Shown piece after piece: positions 41,950 to 49,963 of a DNA stretch of 64,000 nt. The notes under the pieces are model-generated. The model was not told where the DNA came from. It ran no database searches and saw only the letters and a program-made list of their open reading frames with translations. Within the stretch, counting starts at the first letter, position 1. Each line of letters opens with the position of its first letter. This stretch comes from Halalkalibacter oceani. GTDB lineage: Bacteria > Bacillota > Bacilli > Bacillales > Bacillaceae_D. The stretch is from the NCBI RefSeq assembly GCF_040544555.1, contig NZ_JBEPKD010000019.1, positions 1-64,000 on the forward strand, in the 5' to 3' direction. Made by a program: the position numbers and the translations under genes.

Positions 41950-42237
41950 GTGCACGATTACATCAAAGAGCGAACTATCAAGATAGGCAGGTATATCGTC
42001 GAGACGAGAAAGACGGTGAGGACAATAGCCAAGGAATTTGGAGTCTCGAAAAGTACCGTACACAAAGACCTCACGGAACGCTTGCCAGAGATTAATCCCG
42101 AGCTGGCAAATGAGGTAAAGGAAATACTTGAGTACCATAAATCAATCCGTCATCTTCGCGGGGGAGAAGCGACCAAAGTCAAGTATCGCAAAACGCAGGA
42201 CCAGCCATTATCATCGATTGTAAAAGCACGCCAATAA
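41950..42237 (+). CDS. spoIIID: sporulation transcription factor SpoIIID
   Basis: Mother-cell DNA-binding protein that switches genes between the sigma-E and sigma-K stages. 95 residues from a GTG at 41950, eight bases after GGGAGG. The helix-turn-helix (TVRTIAKEFGVSKSTVHKDLTERLP) and the basic C-terminal region match the family closely. As in B. subtilis it directly precedes mbl. Confidence 0.97.
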   Translation: MHDYIKERTIKIGRYIVETRKTVRTIAKEFGVSKSTVHKDLTERLPEINPELANEVKEILEYHKSIRHLRGGEATKVKYRKTQDQPLSSIVKARQ

Positions 42238-42275
42238 AATTTGGAAAATCCATCCCTGTTCGAACAAATTTGTGG

Positions 42276-42281
42276 TAGAAT
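42276..42281 (+). promoter_or_regulatory. extended -10 promoter before mbl
   Basis: TGGTAGAAT (TG at 42273-42274, -10 TAGAAT) is an extended -10 element in the 109-bp spoIIID-mbl gap. No good -35 at 17 bp. Confidence 0.4.
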
Positions 42282-42346
42282 TAACAATTAGGTAAATCGT
42301 AACAAGAAATGCGACTGATGTTCGGAAAACAGGGAGGCAAGGAAAC

Positions 42347-43351
42347 ATGTTTGGTCGAGATATTGGAATTGATTTAGGTACGGCAAACGTCCTTATTTAT
42401 GTAAAGGGAAACGGCATCGTTTTAAATGAGCCATCCGTTGTCGCAGTTGATACAGCCACAAAAAGAGTTCTTGCAGTAGGAGAAGAAGCGTTCCGCATGG
42501 TTGGACGTACACCAGGAAATATAGTTGCCTTACGTCCGATGAAGGACGGAGTGATCGCAAACTTTGAAATGACAGAATCGATGCTAAAGCATTTTCTCGG
42601 GAAAATTAATGTAAAGAGTCTTTTCTCAAAGCCCCGTATTTTAATTTGCTGCCCGACAAACATTACGTCAGTCGAGCAAAAAGCAATTCGCGAGGCGGCT
42701 GAGAAGAGCGGAGGCAAAAATGTGTACTTGGAAGAGGAGCCGAAAGTAGCTGCAATCGGCGCTGGGATGGATATTTTTCAACCGAGCGGTAACATGGTCG
42801 TAGACATCGGCGGTGGAACAACAGATGTTGCTGTTCTTTCAATGGGTGATATTGTCACCTCCTCTTCCATTAAAGTAGCGGGAGACCGTTTTGACTCCGA
42901 TATTCTTTCTTACATTAAAAAGAAGTATAAGCTGTTGATCGGGGAGCGAACATCGGAAAGCATTAAAATGCAGGTTGCAACTGTATTTCCAGGTGGACGT
43001 CAAGAGGAAATGGATATCCGTGGACGTGATATGGTCAGTGGACTTCCGCGCACAATTACGGTACACTCGAAGGAGATTGAACATGCCTTGTCGGAGTCGG
43101 TTTCTTATATTGTACAAGCTTCCAAACAAGTGTTGGAGCAAACCCCGCCAGAGCTTTCGGCAGACATCATTGACCGCGGTGTGATCCTGACAGGTGGAGG
43201 CGCGCTTCTGCATGGAATTGACCAGCTTCTCGCGGAAGAGCTGAAGGTTCCGGTCGTAGTCGCGGAAGAGCCGATGCATTGTGTGGCAAAAGGGACAGGG
43301 ATTATCCTTGAGAACCTTGATCGAATGTCGAATAAGAAAATCCGGATTTAA
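42347..43351 (+). CDS. mbl: MreB-like actin homologue Mbl
   Basis: Cytoskeletal ATPase that guides side-wall peptidoglycan synthesis in rod cells. 334 residues, the Mbl length. The phosphate-1 loop GIDLGTANVLIYVKG, phosphate-2 loop VVDIGGGTTDVAVLS and adenosine motif LTGGGALLHGID are all present. Placement after spoIIID identifies it as Mbl rather than MreB or MreBH. Confidence 0.96.
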   Translation: MFGRDIGIDLGTANVLIYVKGNGIVLNEPSVVAVDTATKRVLAVGEEAFRMVGRTPGNIVALRPMKDGVIANFEMTESMLKHFLGKINVKSLFSKPRILICCPTNITSVEQKAIREAAEKSGGKNVYLEEEPKVAAIGAGMDIFQPSGNMVVDIGGGTTDVAVLSMGDIVTSSSIKVAGDRFDSDILSYIKKKYKLLIGERTSESIKMQVATVFPGGRQEEMDIRGRDMVSGLPRTITVHSKEIEHALSESVSYIVQASKQVLEQTPPELSADIIDRGVILTGGGALLHGIDQLLAEELKVPVVVAEEPMHCVAKGTGIILENLDRMSNKKIRI

Positions 43352-43380
43352 CGAGTAAAGCTCAAAGGAGGCTTGACGCC

Positions 43381-44202
43381 ATGCTTCGCGGAATGTACGG
43401 GGCTGCGGCCGGCATGATTGCCCAGCAGCAGCGCCAGGAAATGCTTACGAACAATATTGCAAACGTCAATACGCCGGGTTTTAAAGCCGATCAGGCTTCT
43501 TTGCGTTCATTTCCGAACATGCTGATTCAGGCAATGGGAACGCAGGAAATGCCGGCGGGACAGTCAAGACCGATTGGCACGTTGACGACAGGTGTGTATC
43601 TTCAGGAACGGATGCCGAATTTTCGTCAAGGAGACATGATGGAAACCGGCAATAACACGGATGTGGCGATTTTACAAGGTGTGATGCCGGCAACGGAATC
43701 AGGCCGGCCGGGAGCGCTTTTTTTCGTCGTGCAAAATGATGACGGTGAACTGCGCTATTCAAGAAACGGGAATTTTACCGTTGATGGACAAGGGTTTCTG
43801 ACGACATCTGAAGGACATTATGTGCTTGATACGGCAGGAAATCCGATCCAGGTTGATAATGAGGACTTTCGTGTGAATGAAGCCGGACAAATCATGACAG
43901 CGGCCGGGGCGCCGATTGCCCAGCTTGATCTCGCTTACGCTGATGACCCACTGCAGCTAGTGAAGGAAGGCAGCGGTTTGTTGCGTTTTGAAGGGGAAGG
44001 CGAGCTGCCGACGGCTGTCGGCAATGATGAGCTGACCTATCAGCTTCAGCAGGGCTTTCTGGAACGTTCAAATGTCGACACGGCAAGAACGATGACGGAA
44101 ATGATGAATGCTTATCGCTCATTTGAAGCGAATCAGCGCATTTTGCAAGCCTATGACCAAAGCATGGACAAGGCTGTTAACGAAATTGGCCGGATTGGAT
44201 AA
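43381..44202 (+). CDS. flhO: flagellar hook-basal body protein FlhO
   Basis: Rod/hook family protein, 273 residues. The N terminus MLRGMYGAAAGMIAQQQRQEMLTNNIANVNTPGFKAD carries the flagellar rod signature (N-N-x-A-N-x-N-T-x-G-[FY]-K). The C terminus ends in NVDTARTMTEMMNAYRSFEANQRILQAYDQSM, the standard C-terminal coiled-coil partner. Start after AAAGGAGG, 29 bp from mbl, so possibly co-transcribed. Confidence 0.93.
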   Translation: MLRGMYGAAAGMIAQQQRQEMLTNNIANVNTPGFKADQASLRSFPNMLIQAMGTQEMPAGQSRPIGTLTTGVYLQERMPNFRQGDMMETGNNTDVAILQGVMPATESGRPGALFFVVQNDDGELRYSRNGNFTVDGQGFLTTSEGHYVLDTAGNPIQVDNEDFRVNEAGQIMTAAGAPIAQLDLAYADDPLQLVKEGSGLLRFEGEGELPTAVGNDELTYQLQQGFLERSNVDTARTMTEMMNAYRSFEANQRILQAYDQSMDKAVNEIGRIG

Positions 44203-44276
44203 GAAACGAGAACAGAATGCGTAAAGTAAAGGATGAAAAAAGAAAGCTACGGGTTTCCTTATAAGGAGGGGAACGG

Positions 44277-45119
44277 ATGAACAGTTCAATGATAACGGCG
44301 TCGGTGACGGCTGGGCAGCTTCAGCAGAAGCTTGACACCATTTCGAATAATATCGCCAATGTGAATACGACGGGATTTAAAAGACGGGAAGTGACGTTTT
44401 CCGATTTGCTCCATCAGCAAATCAACAATCAAACGAATCCAAATTATGAAATGGGACGATTGACGCCGGCCGGGTTGCGCTCAGGCGTTGGCGCGAAAGT
44501 CGCTTCCACTGCGCTTCGTCTTGATCAAGGTTCCCTGGTCGGAACCGACCGTGAGCTTGATTTTGCGATCACGCAGCCAAACCATTTCTTCCGCATCGGT
44601 ATCGAGGAAAATGGAGAACAGATCGAGTATCTTACGCGGGATGGTGCCTTTTATTTGAGCGAAGATCCGGATAACCCTGATCTCGTCACGATTGTGACAA
44701 GCAACGGCGACTTTCTGTTGAATGGCGGATTTGAACGCATTTCTTTCCCGCTTGATTTCGAGGAGATTCAGCTTAGTCCGGAAGGGATGCTGAATATTAC
44801 GTTAAATGACGGGACGGTGCTCAATGCGGGACAGCTGGCGCTAACACACGTCCATAAGCCGCAGCTGTTGGAAGCTGCCGGAAATAATCTCTACCGTCTC
44901 CCTGACTTTGCTGCACTGGGCTATGCGGAGGCAGATATGCTCGAAGAAGTGCCTGGAAATGAAGGGCGGCTGATGCAGGGCTCACTTGAAGCGTCAAATG
45001 TTGACCTGGGCCGGGAAATGAATGAGCTGCTGACGACCCAGCGCCATTACCAATTTACGACAAGAGCGATGTCAATTGCCGATGAGATGGCGGGGCTGGT
45101 CAATGGGATTCGGAGATAA
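44277..45119 (+). CDS. flhP: flagellar hook-basal body protein FlhP
   Basis: 280 residues, paralogous to FlhO. The rod signature (DTISNNIANVNTTGFKRREV) sits at the N terminus and the EASNVDLGREMNELLTTQRHYQFTTRAMSIADEMAG motif at the C terminus. In B. subtilis flhO and flhP together make the distal rod. Start ATG 44277 after AAGGAGGGG. Confidence 0.93.
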   Translation: MNSSMITASVTAGQLQQKLDTISNNIANVNTTGFKRREVTFSDLLHQQINNQTNPNYEMGRLTPAGLRSGVGAKVASTALRLDQGSLVGTDRELDFAITQPNHFFRIGIEENGEQIEYLTRDGAFYLSEDPDNPDLVTIVTSNGDFLLNGGFERISFPLDFEEIQLSPEGMLNITLNDGTVLNAGQLALTHVHKPQLLEAAGNNLYRLPDFAALGYAEADMLEEVPGNEGRLMQGSLEASNVDLGREMNELLTTQRHYQFTTRAMSIADEMAGLVNGIRR

Positions 45120-45236
45120 CCGTCGATAGGGAAGAGAGCTTCTTAGTTTGCTTTTTGCTAAGGACTTAGACCGGATGAATGAGGTAGCGAGTAAAGGTGA
45201 TCCGCCAACCCTGTCGATGGATTCAAGGAGAAAACG

Positions 45237-45560
45237 ATGACTGAACAAGATTCACGGCTGAAACAAACAAAACGAGAGAACGCCGTTCAAGCCGGCAGCG
45301 CTAAGCCAAAGTCAAGGGAAGAACGTCGGCTGGCAAGCGGCGACGAGCATAAAAGCGCAAGCGGCCGTAAGAGCAGGAGGAGACCGCGTTTGCGTCTCAT
45401 CCCGATCTGGCTGCGTATTCTTTTGTCAATCGTGTTAATCGGCGGCAGCCTTTTGCTCGGATTGATCGTCGGGTACGGCGTCATTGGAGACGGTGATCCT
45501 GCCGACGCTCTCAAACCGGAAACATGGTATCATATTTTAGACATTATCCGGGGTGAATAA
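45237..45560 (+). CDS. EpuA-family single-pass membrane protein
   Basis: 107 residues: a basic, low-complexity cytoplasmic N terminus (~1-60), then IPIWLRILLSIVLIGGSLLLGLIVGYGVIGDGDP, one membrane helix with the conserved glycines, and a short outside tail. This is the EpuA family, often database-labelled as a beta subunit of RNA polymerase although it has no such feature. In streptococci epuA follows murA; here it lies between flhP and fabZ. Function unknown. The ATG at 45237 follows AAGGAG. Confidence 0.78.
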   Translation: MTEQDSRLKQTKRENAVQAGSAKPKSREERRLASGDEHKSASGRKSRRRPRLRLIPIWLRILLSIVLIGGSLLLGLIVGYGVIGDGDPADALKPETWYHILDIIRGE

Positions 45561-45583
45561 CACCACGGTTTGAGACCGTAGAC

Positions 45584-45620
45584 AAAACGGCTTTGGGATA
45601 GGACTCTCAAAGCCGTTTTT
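45584..45620 (+). terminator. intrinsic terminator after the EpuA-like gene
   Basis: Stem AAAACGGCTTTG/CAAAGCCGTTTTT with T-run. The following ~230 bp before fabZ contain no gene I can support. Confidence 0.85.
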
Positions 45621-45848
45621 GCATTTTTCGTAAGGTTTTCCGGAGAGGACCGTGTCGGTTTTGTGTTCCTCCAGTGCTTTCCCGCTAGAGAAAGCGGACG
45701 GATAGGAGGGAAGGGCAGGTTGCAGTTCAACCTTGATTACAAGTGCAGAGCGGCGCCGTTGCCGTCTTTTCTTTCTACGATAGGTGACAAAATGATAACA
45801 TCAGATGTCAACAATCAAGCGGCGAAGCGCCACCAGGCTGCGTGAATA

Positions 45849-45857
45849 TGGTATAAT
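45849..45857 (+). promoter_or_regulatory. extended -10 promoter of fabZ
   Basis: TGGTATAAT: perfect TATAAT (45852-45857) with the TG extension, 32 bp before the fabZ start. No recognisable -35 at the right distance. Confidence 0.55.
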
Positions 45858-45889
45858 AACAAAAAGAATTCAACTAAGAGGTGGATGAA

Positions 45890-46312
45890 TTGCTAACAAT
45901 TGAAGAGATCAAAGAGATAATCCCCCATCGCTATCCATTTTTATTAATTGATCAAGTCCTTGAAGTCGAAGAAGGAAAGCGTGCGGTTGGCATAAAAAAT
46001 GTTTCAATCAATGAAGAATTTTTTAACGGCCATTTTCCCGACTATCCTGTAATGCCTGGCGTCCTGATTGTGGAAGCCCTTGCCCAGGTTGGGGCAGTGG
46101 CGCTATTAAAGTCGGAGGCAAACCGGGGAAAGCTGGCCTTGTTTGCCGGTATCGACAATTGCCGTTTCAAACGACAGGTGAAGCCGGGAGATCAGTTGAG
46201 ACTGGAAGTTGAAATTACACGTTTGAAAGGTCCCGTTGGGAAGGGACATGCTCTTGCTACAGTGAATGGAGAGGTCGCAGCAGAAACGGACATTACATTT
46301 GCCATCAAGTAA
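45890..46312 (+). CDS. fabZ: 3-hydroxyacyl-ACP dehydratase FabZ
   Basis: Dehydration step of fatty acid elongation. The TTG at 45890 gives MLTIEEIKEIIPHRYPFLLIDQVLEVEEGKRAVG and aligns with M1 of B. subtilis FabZ. The in-frame GTG at 45881 lies inside the AGAGGTGG ribosome site. The catalytic His is in HFPDYPVMPGVLIVEALAQ and the acidic residue lies in the same helix. 140 residues, family length. Same neighbourhood as B. subtilis ywpB/fabZ. Confidence 0.95.
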   Translation: MLTIEEIKEIIPHRYPFLLIDQVLEVEEGKRAVGIKNVSINEEFFNGHFPDYPVMPGVLIVEALAQVGAVALLKSEANRGKLALFAGIDNCRFKRQVKPGDQLRLEVEITRLKGPVGKGHALATVNGEVAAETDITFAIK

Positions 46313-46361
46313 TGTGCTTTGCAGACAATGTACTTCATTTAATAAGTGAGGGGGACCAGAG

Positions 46362-48062
46362 ATGAACTCAGCTTTTATTCGTTTTGCACAAAACCACAGA
46401 AATGTAGAAACGCTGTTCAACTACATGAACGATGGCTTAATGCTGACGAATCATCGGCATGAAATCATTGCCGTTAATTCTGCGTTTCAGCGTATGACAG
46501 GCTATACATTAAAGGATATCGCGGGCATGAACCCAAGTATGCTCGAATCCGCAAACACACCGAAGCATGTCTATGACGAAATGTGGGATTCAATCAGACG
46601 CAATGGCTCATGGACTGGCGAGTTGTTATATGAGCGCAAAGACGGGACGCTCTTTTGGTCTTTTCTCACCGTTACACAAGTAGAACAGCCGCAGCCGGAG
46701 GATAGCTACTGTATCGCGATTATGCGCGATATCAGTGAGCGGAAGCAGCAGGAAGAACAAATGAAGTATAATGCTTCTCATGACACGCTGACGCAGCTGC
46801 CTAACCGGGTTTTGTTTAAGGACAAGCTTGAGGACGCTCTCCAGACGGCGGCCGAAAACGGAAAAAAAGTGGCCGTGCTTTTTCTTGATTTGGACCGCTT
46901 TAAAAAAATTAACGATTCTTACGGCCATCAAGTCGGAGATCAGCTGCTGGTGAAAATGGCCCGGCGCATTCAGCGGGTGATCGGCGAGGATGGCGTTGTC
47001 AGCCGATTCGGCGGCGACGAGTTCACGATTTTTCTTCCCGATATGGATGAGATGGTCACGGAGGATGTGATCTCCGCTTTATTTGCTGCTTTTGAAAAGC
47101 CGATCATCGTAAATGAAAAAGAACTGTATATGTCGATGAGCATCGGCGCCTGTTTTTTTCCGGAACACGGAAAAGATGCGCAAACGCTGCTGAAAAACGC
47201 AGACAGCGCGATGTACCGGACAAAAGAAGAAGGCCGTAACCACTATCAGCGCTACGAGCAGGGGATGAATGAGACAACCGCTGACGAGCTTTCCCTTGAG
47301 GCGGAACTGCTTAAAGCGATTCGCCGGCAGGAACTCGAAGTATATTACCAGCTGCAAGTCGACATTGATAAACGGATCCCTTTTGGAATCGAGGCGCTCG
47401 TCAGATGGAATCATCCATTGAAAAATGTCCTTTCCCCGGCGGTTTTTCTGCCGCTTGCCGAAGAGATGGGCGTCATCGCGGAAATTGACGAGTGGGTCCT
47501 GAATGAAGCGTGCCGTCAAACGAAGCGATGGCATCGCGAAGGCTTTGGAGAGCTGATCGTCTCCGTTAATGTTTCAAAAGAATTTTTTAAACGCCCTGAC
47601 TTTGTCAGCCGTGTTGAACAGGCTCTGCTGCGGGCCGAGCTTGATCCGTCTTATCTCTGTCTGGAAATCACAGAAAAAACAGCCATTTTACAGGTCGACG
47701 ATATTCGCGCCAAATTGAATCAGCTCAAGCAGAAGGGTGTCGCTGTGTCATTGGATGACTTCGGCACGGGCTATTCTTCTCTCAGTCAGCTGAGAATGTT
47801 CCCGATCGATACGCTGAAAATTGATCAATCGTTTGTCAGAGGACAGGTTTCACCTGAGAACCAGGCGATTGTCAAGCTGATCATCGCGATGGCCAACAGC
47901 TTGAATGTCTCCGTTATATGTGAAGGAATCGAAACGGAGGAACAGCTCTCTCTTATTCGCAATGAAGGCTGTTATAAAGCGCAAGGCTATTTGTTCAGCC
48001 GGCCTATTCCCGCAGACGAGTGTAAAGGCGTCATGGAAAGGCTGATTCGATCATTTACATAA
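46362..48062 (+). CDS. PAS-GGDEF-EAL cyclic-di-GMP turnover protein
   Basis: 566 residues: PAS/PAC sensor (~15-130), GGDEF domain (~140-295) with an intact RFGGDEF active site, and EAL domain (~310-555) with the EALVRWNHP motif and DDFGTGYSSL loop. Both catalytic signatures look active, so it may make and degrade c-di-GMP. The RxxD inhibitory site before GGDEF is absent (IGED instead). No membrane segment or signal peptide, so a cytoplasmic sensor. Start follows GAGGGGG, ~50 bp after fabZ. Confidence 0.92.
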   Translation: MNSAFIRFAQNHRNVETLFNYMNDGLMLTNHRHEIIAVNSAFQRMTGYTLKDIAGMNPSMLESANTPKHVYDEMWDSIRRNGSWTGELLYERKDGTLFWSFLTVTQVEQPQPEDSYCIAIMRDISERKQQEEQMKYNASHDTLTQLPNRVLFKDKLEDALQTAAENGKKVAVLFLDLDRFKKINDSYGHQVGDQLLVKMARRIQRVIGEDGVVSRFGGDEFTIFLPDMDEMVTEDVISALFAAFEKPIIVNEKELYMSMSIGACFFPEHGKDAQTLLKNADSAMYRTKEEGRNHYQRYEQGMNETTADELSLEAELLKAIRRQELEVYYQLQVDIDKRIPFGIEALVRWNHPLKNVLSPAVFLPLAEEMGVIAEIDEWVLNEACRQTKRWHREGFGELIVSVNVSKEFFKRPDFVSRVEQALLRAELDPSYLCLEITEKTAILQVDDIRAKLNQLKQKGVAVSLDDFGTGYSSLSQLRMFPIDTLKIDQSFVRGQVSPENQAIVKLIIAMANSLNVSVICEGIETEEQLSLIRNEGCYKAQGYLFSRPIPADECKGVMERLIRSFT

Positions 48063-48091
48063 GCATATGTATAAAAGCTCGATCAATGGGT

Positions 48092-48122
48092 AAGCCTATA
48101 CAACAAGGGGTATAGGCTTTTT
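48092..48122 (+). terminator. intrinsic terminator after the GGDEF-EAL gene
   Basis: Stem AAGCCTATAC/GTATAGGCTT with a T-run. Confidence 0.88.
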
Positions 48123-48297
48123 CTGTTTGACTGGCAGCAAGCGGAGCAGGCAGCATGTGGCGAAGATGTGTCAAAATGAGTTTTTGTTTTGACAAACTTT
48201 TGAAAAACCATGTGATAAGTTGTGAAGCTGGCAAGACATTGCCAAAAAAGCCAGTAATGTGTAGACGTTGTTGCAGAGACTTGGTAAGATACACACA

Positions 48298-48330
48298 GGC
48301 TAACGCGAGAGACATGTATGTCCGTTAGTC
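48298..48330 (+). promoter_or_regulatory. hairpin in the leader of the small lipoprotein gene
   Basis: GGCTAACG (48298-48305) pairs with CGTTAGTC (48323-48330), with an inner GACA/TGTC stem and a 5-nt bulge. It sits 15 nt before the ribosome site GGGGGT. Upstream, TTGACA (48189-48194) with GATAAG at 19 bp may be the promoter. Confidence 0.4.
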
Positions 48331-48358
48331 ACATATCTAAATTTGGGGGTAATTGATT

Positions 48359-48652
48359 ATGAAGAAGAAATTTTTAATGACAACAGCAGCAGCTGTCTTA
48401 TCACTAGGACTATTAGCAGCGTGTGGCGGTGCTGAAGAAGATCCGGCACTAGATCAGCCAGGTGGAGTGGAAGATCCAGCTGATGCACCAACTGACGCAC
48501 CTGAGTTAGATGCGCCTACTGAAGATCCGGGAATGGATGAGCCAATGGAAGAAGAGCCAACATTAGAGGATGATCCGGCTGAGGACGGTGCAGAGGAAGC
48601 ACCATTAGAAGACGAACCAGTTGATGAGCTAGAAGAAGAGCCAGCTAGCTAA
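48359..48652 (+). CDS. small acidic lipoprotein, low complexity
   Basis: 97 residues. N-terminal signal with lipobox LAAC gives a lipid-anchored protein. The mature part is almost only Glu, Asp, Pro and Ala, with no fold expected (net charge strongly negative). The ATG at 48359 lies eight bases after GGGGGT; an in-frame TTG at 48353 is unlikely. Function unknown. An acidic surface polymer of this kind is common in alkaliphiles, where acidic exteriors are thought to help retain cations (inference). Confidence 0.7.
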   Translation: MKKKFLMTTAAAVLSLGLLAACGGAEEDPALDQPGGVEDPADAPTDAPELDAPTEDPGMDEPMEEEPTLEDDPAEDGAEEAPLEDEPVDELEEEPAS

Positions 48653-48737
48653 TAACATTTCATACAAAAGAAAAAGGGAATACCCACAACAGGACGCTCA
48701 TGTCTCAGCAACTCGTTTTCTGAGGATGATGGCCGTA

Positions 48738-48784
48738 AGGGATGGTTGGAAAGGTGAGAGCCTTTCCAACCATCCCTTTTTCTT
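48738..48784 (+). terminator. strong intrinsic terminator after the lipoprotein gene
   Basis: 18-bp stem (AAGGGATGGTTGGAAAGG with its complement at 48761-48778) followed by a T-rich tail. Confidence 0.93.
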
Positions 48785-48804
48785 ATAGGAGACAAAAACG
48801 AGTC

Positions 48805-48847
48805 AGGGGCTGGGAATAAGGCAAAAACAACCTTATTCCCAGCCCCT
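48805..48847. terminator. bidirectional-type hairpin between lipoprotein and Mn catalase genes
   Basis: 17-bp perfect stem AGGGGCTGGGAATAAGG with its complement (48831-48847), loop CAAAAACAA. It lies 11 bp past the minus-strand catalase stop and may terminate that gene, though no T-run follows directly. Confidence 0.6.
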
Positions 48848-48857
48848 AAAATGAGTT

Positions 48858-49769
48858 TTAATGGCTTTGGATCGCTTCCTGTTCATACTGGGCTTGTGCT
48901 TGCCCGGCAGTTGGCGGTGTACCGTGCACATAAGGCGGGGCAGGCGTAAGCTCTGGCGTTTGCCCCATTGCTTCAGGCTCGGCAACATATTCAAATGAAG
49001 CCTGGCCGTCCATGCTCTGACCATTGGCCCAGCGCCCGGCTTTGCTGTCTTCCCCGGCGGAAAAGTTCATGAACGAATAGGAGACTTCCTGTTTTTCAAG
49101 CTCCTGAGGGAACGTGCTCGGCACAATTGGCTTCTGATTTTGCTCAAGCTCCTCGATCGCCGCCATCCACTGATTCTGATGCATCGTGTCACGAGCCAGA
49201 AGGAAGGAAAGCATATCCCGCACCCCATTGTCGGTTGTCATCTCATACAACCGGGCAACTTGAAGGCGTCCTTGTGACTCGGCATTCAAGTTTGCTCTGA
49301 AGTCGGCAAGCATGTTTCCGCTGGCGATCATATAGCGGGAATTCCACGGATAGCCGACGCTGTCGACAGGCTGTGCGCCAAGACCGGATACGATCAGATG
49401 TTGCGGACTCATTCCGCTTAATACCGTTTTTACAATTTGATCCTGCACATCCTGATTGCCCCCCATCGCCGAGTTCAGAACCGGATTCTGGGCAGCCTGC
49501 TCCTGCTCACGTGCCGGCGCCTGATCAAGCAGCTGGGCAATCATCGTCGAAATCATTTCAACGTGGGCGATCTCCTCTGTACCAATATCAAGCAGCATAT
49601 CACGGTATTTTTTCTCGCCGCGGCAGTTCCAGCCTTGAAATAAATATTGCATCATCACGCTAATCTCACCAAACTGTCCTCCGAGAATCTCCTGCAATTT
49701 CTTTGCGTAGACAGCATCGGGCTTATCCGGCTTCGCGTTATATTGAAGTTCTTTCACATGATAAAACAT
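48858..49769 (-). CDS. manganese (non-haem) catalase
   Basis: Dimanganese catalase that disproportionates H2O2; in bacilli often linked to spores. 303 residues. Glu/His ligand segments are visible in the four-helix core: GGQFGEISVMMQYLFQGWNCRG, GTEEIAHVEMI, SQGRLQVARLYEMTTDNGVRD and DTMHQNQWMAAIEEL. The last ~90 residues are the usual C-terminal arm. ATG at 49769; a TTG lies one codon before. GGGGGA upstream. Monocistronic and divergent from the NlpC/P60 gene. Confidence 0.93.
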   Translation of the reverse strand: MFYHVKELQYNAKPDKPDAVYAKKLQEILGGQFGEISVMMQYLFQGWNCRGEKKYRDMLLDIGTEEIAHVEMISTMIAQLLDQAPAREQEQAAQNPVLNSAMGGNQDVQDQIVKTVLSGMSPQHLIVSGLGAQPVDSVGYPWNSRYMIASGNMLADFRANLNAESQGRLQVARLYEMTTDNGVRDMLSFLLARDTMHQNQWMAAIEELEQNQKPIVPSTFPQELEKQEVSYSFMNFSAGEDSKAGRWANGQSMDGQASFEYVAEPEAMGQTPELTPAPPYVHGTPPTAGQAQAQYEQEAIQSH

Positions 49770-49963
49770 CAATGTCCCCCTTATTCGTAATTGAATTCGT
49801 CTTTTCTAGCTTCTCCATCTTCGAGATGAAAACACTTTCCATTTAGCTCCAACAATTCCAGCACTGCATCAATGTACAGTCAGAAAATTCTCAAATGGAC
49901 AATTTTGCCGATTGTGAAGTAAAATAAAAGAAAACAGAAAATGATGAAAGGTGGGAACGGTTG

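Noticed and set aside
45237..45560. DNA-directed RNA polymerase beta subunit
   Set aside because: A frequent database label for EpuA-like proteins; the sequence is a basic tail plus one membrane helix with no polymerase feature.
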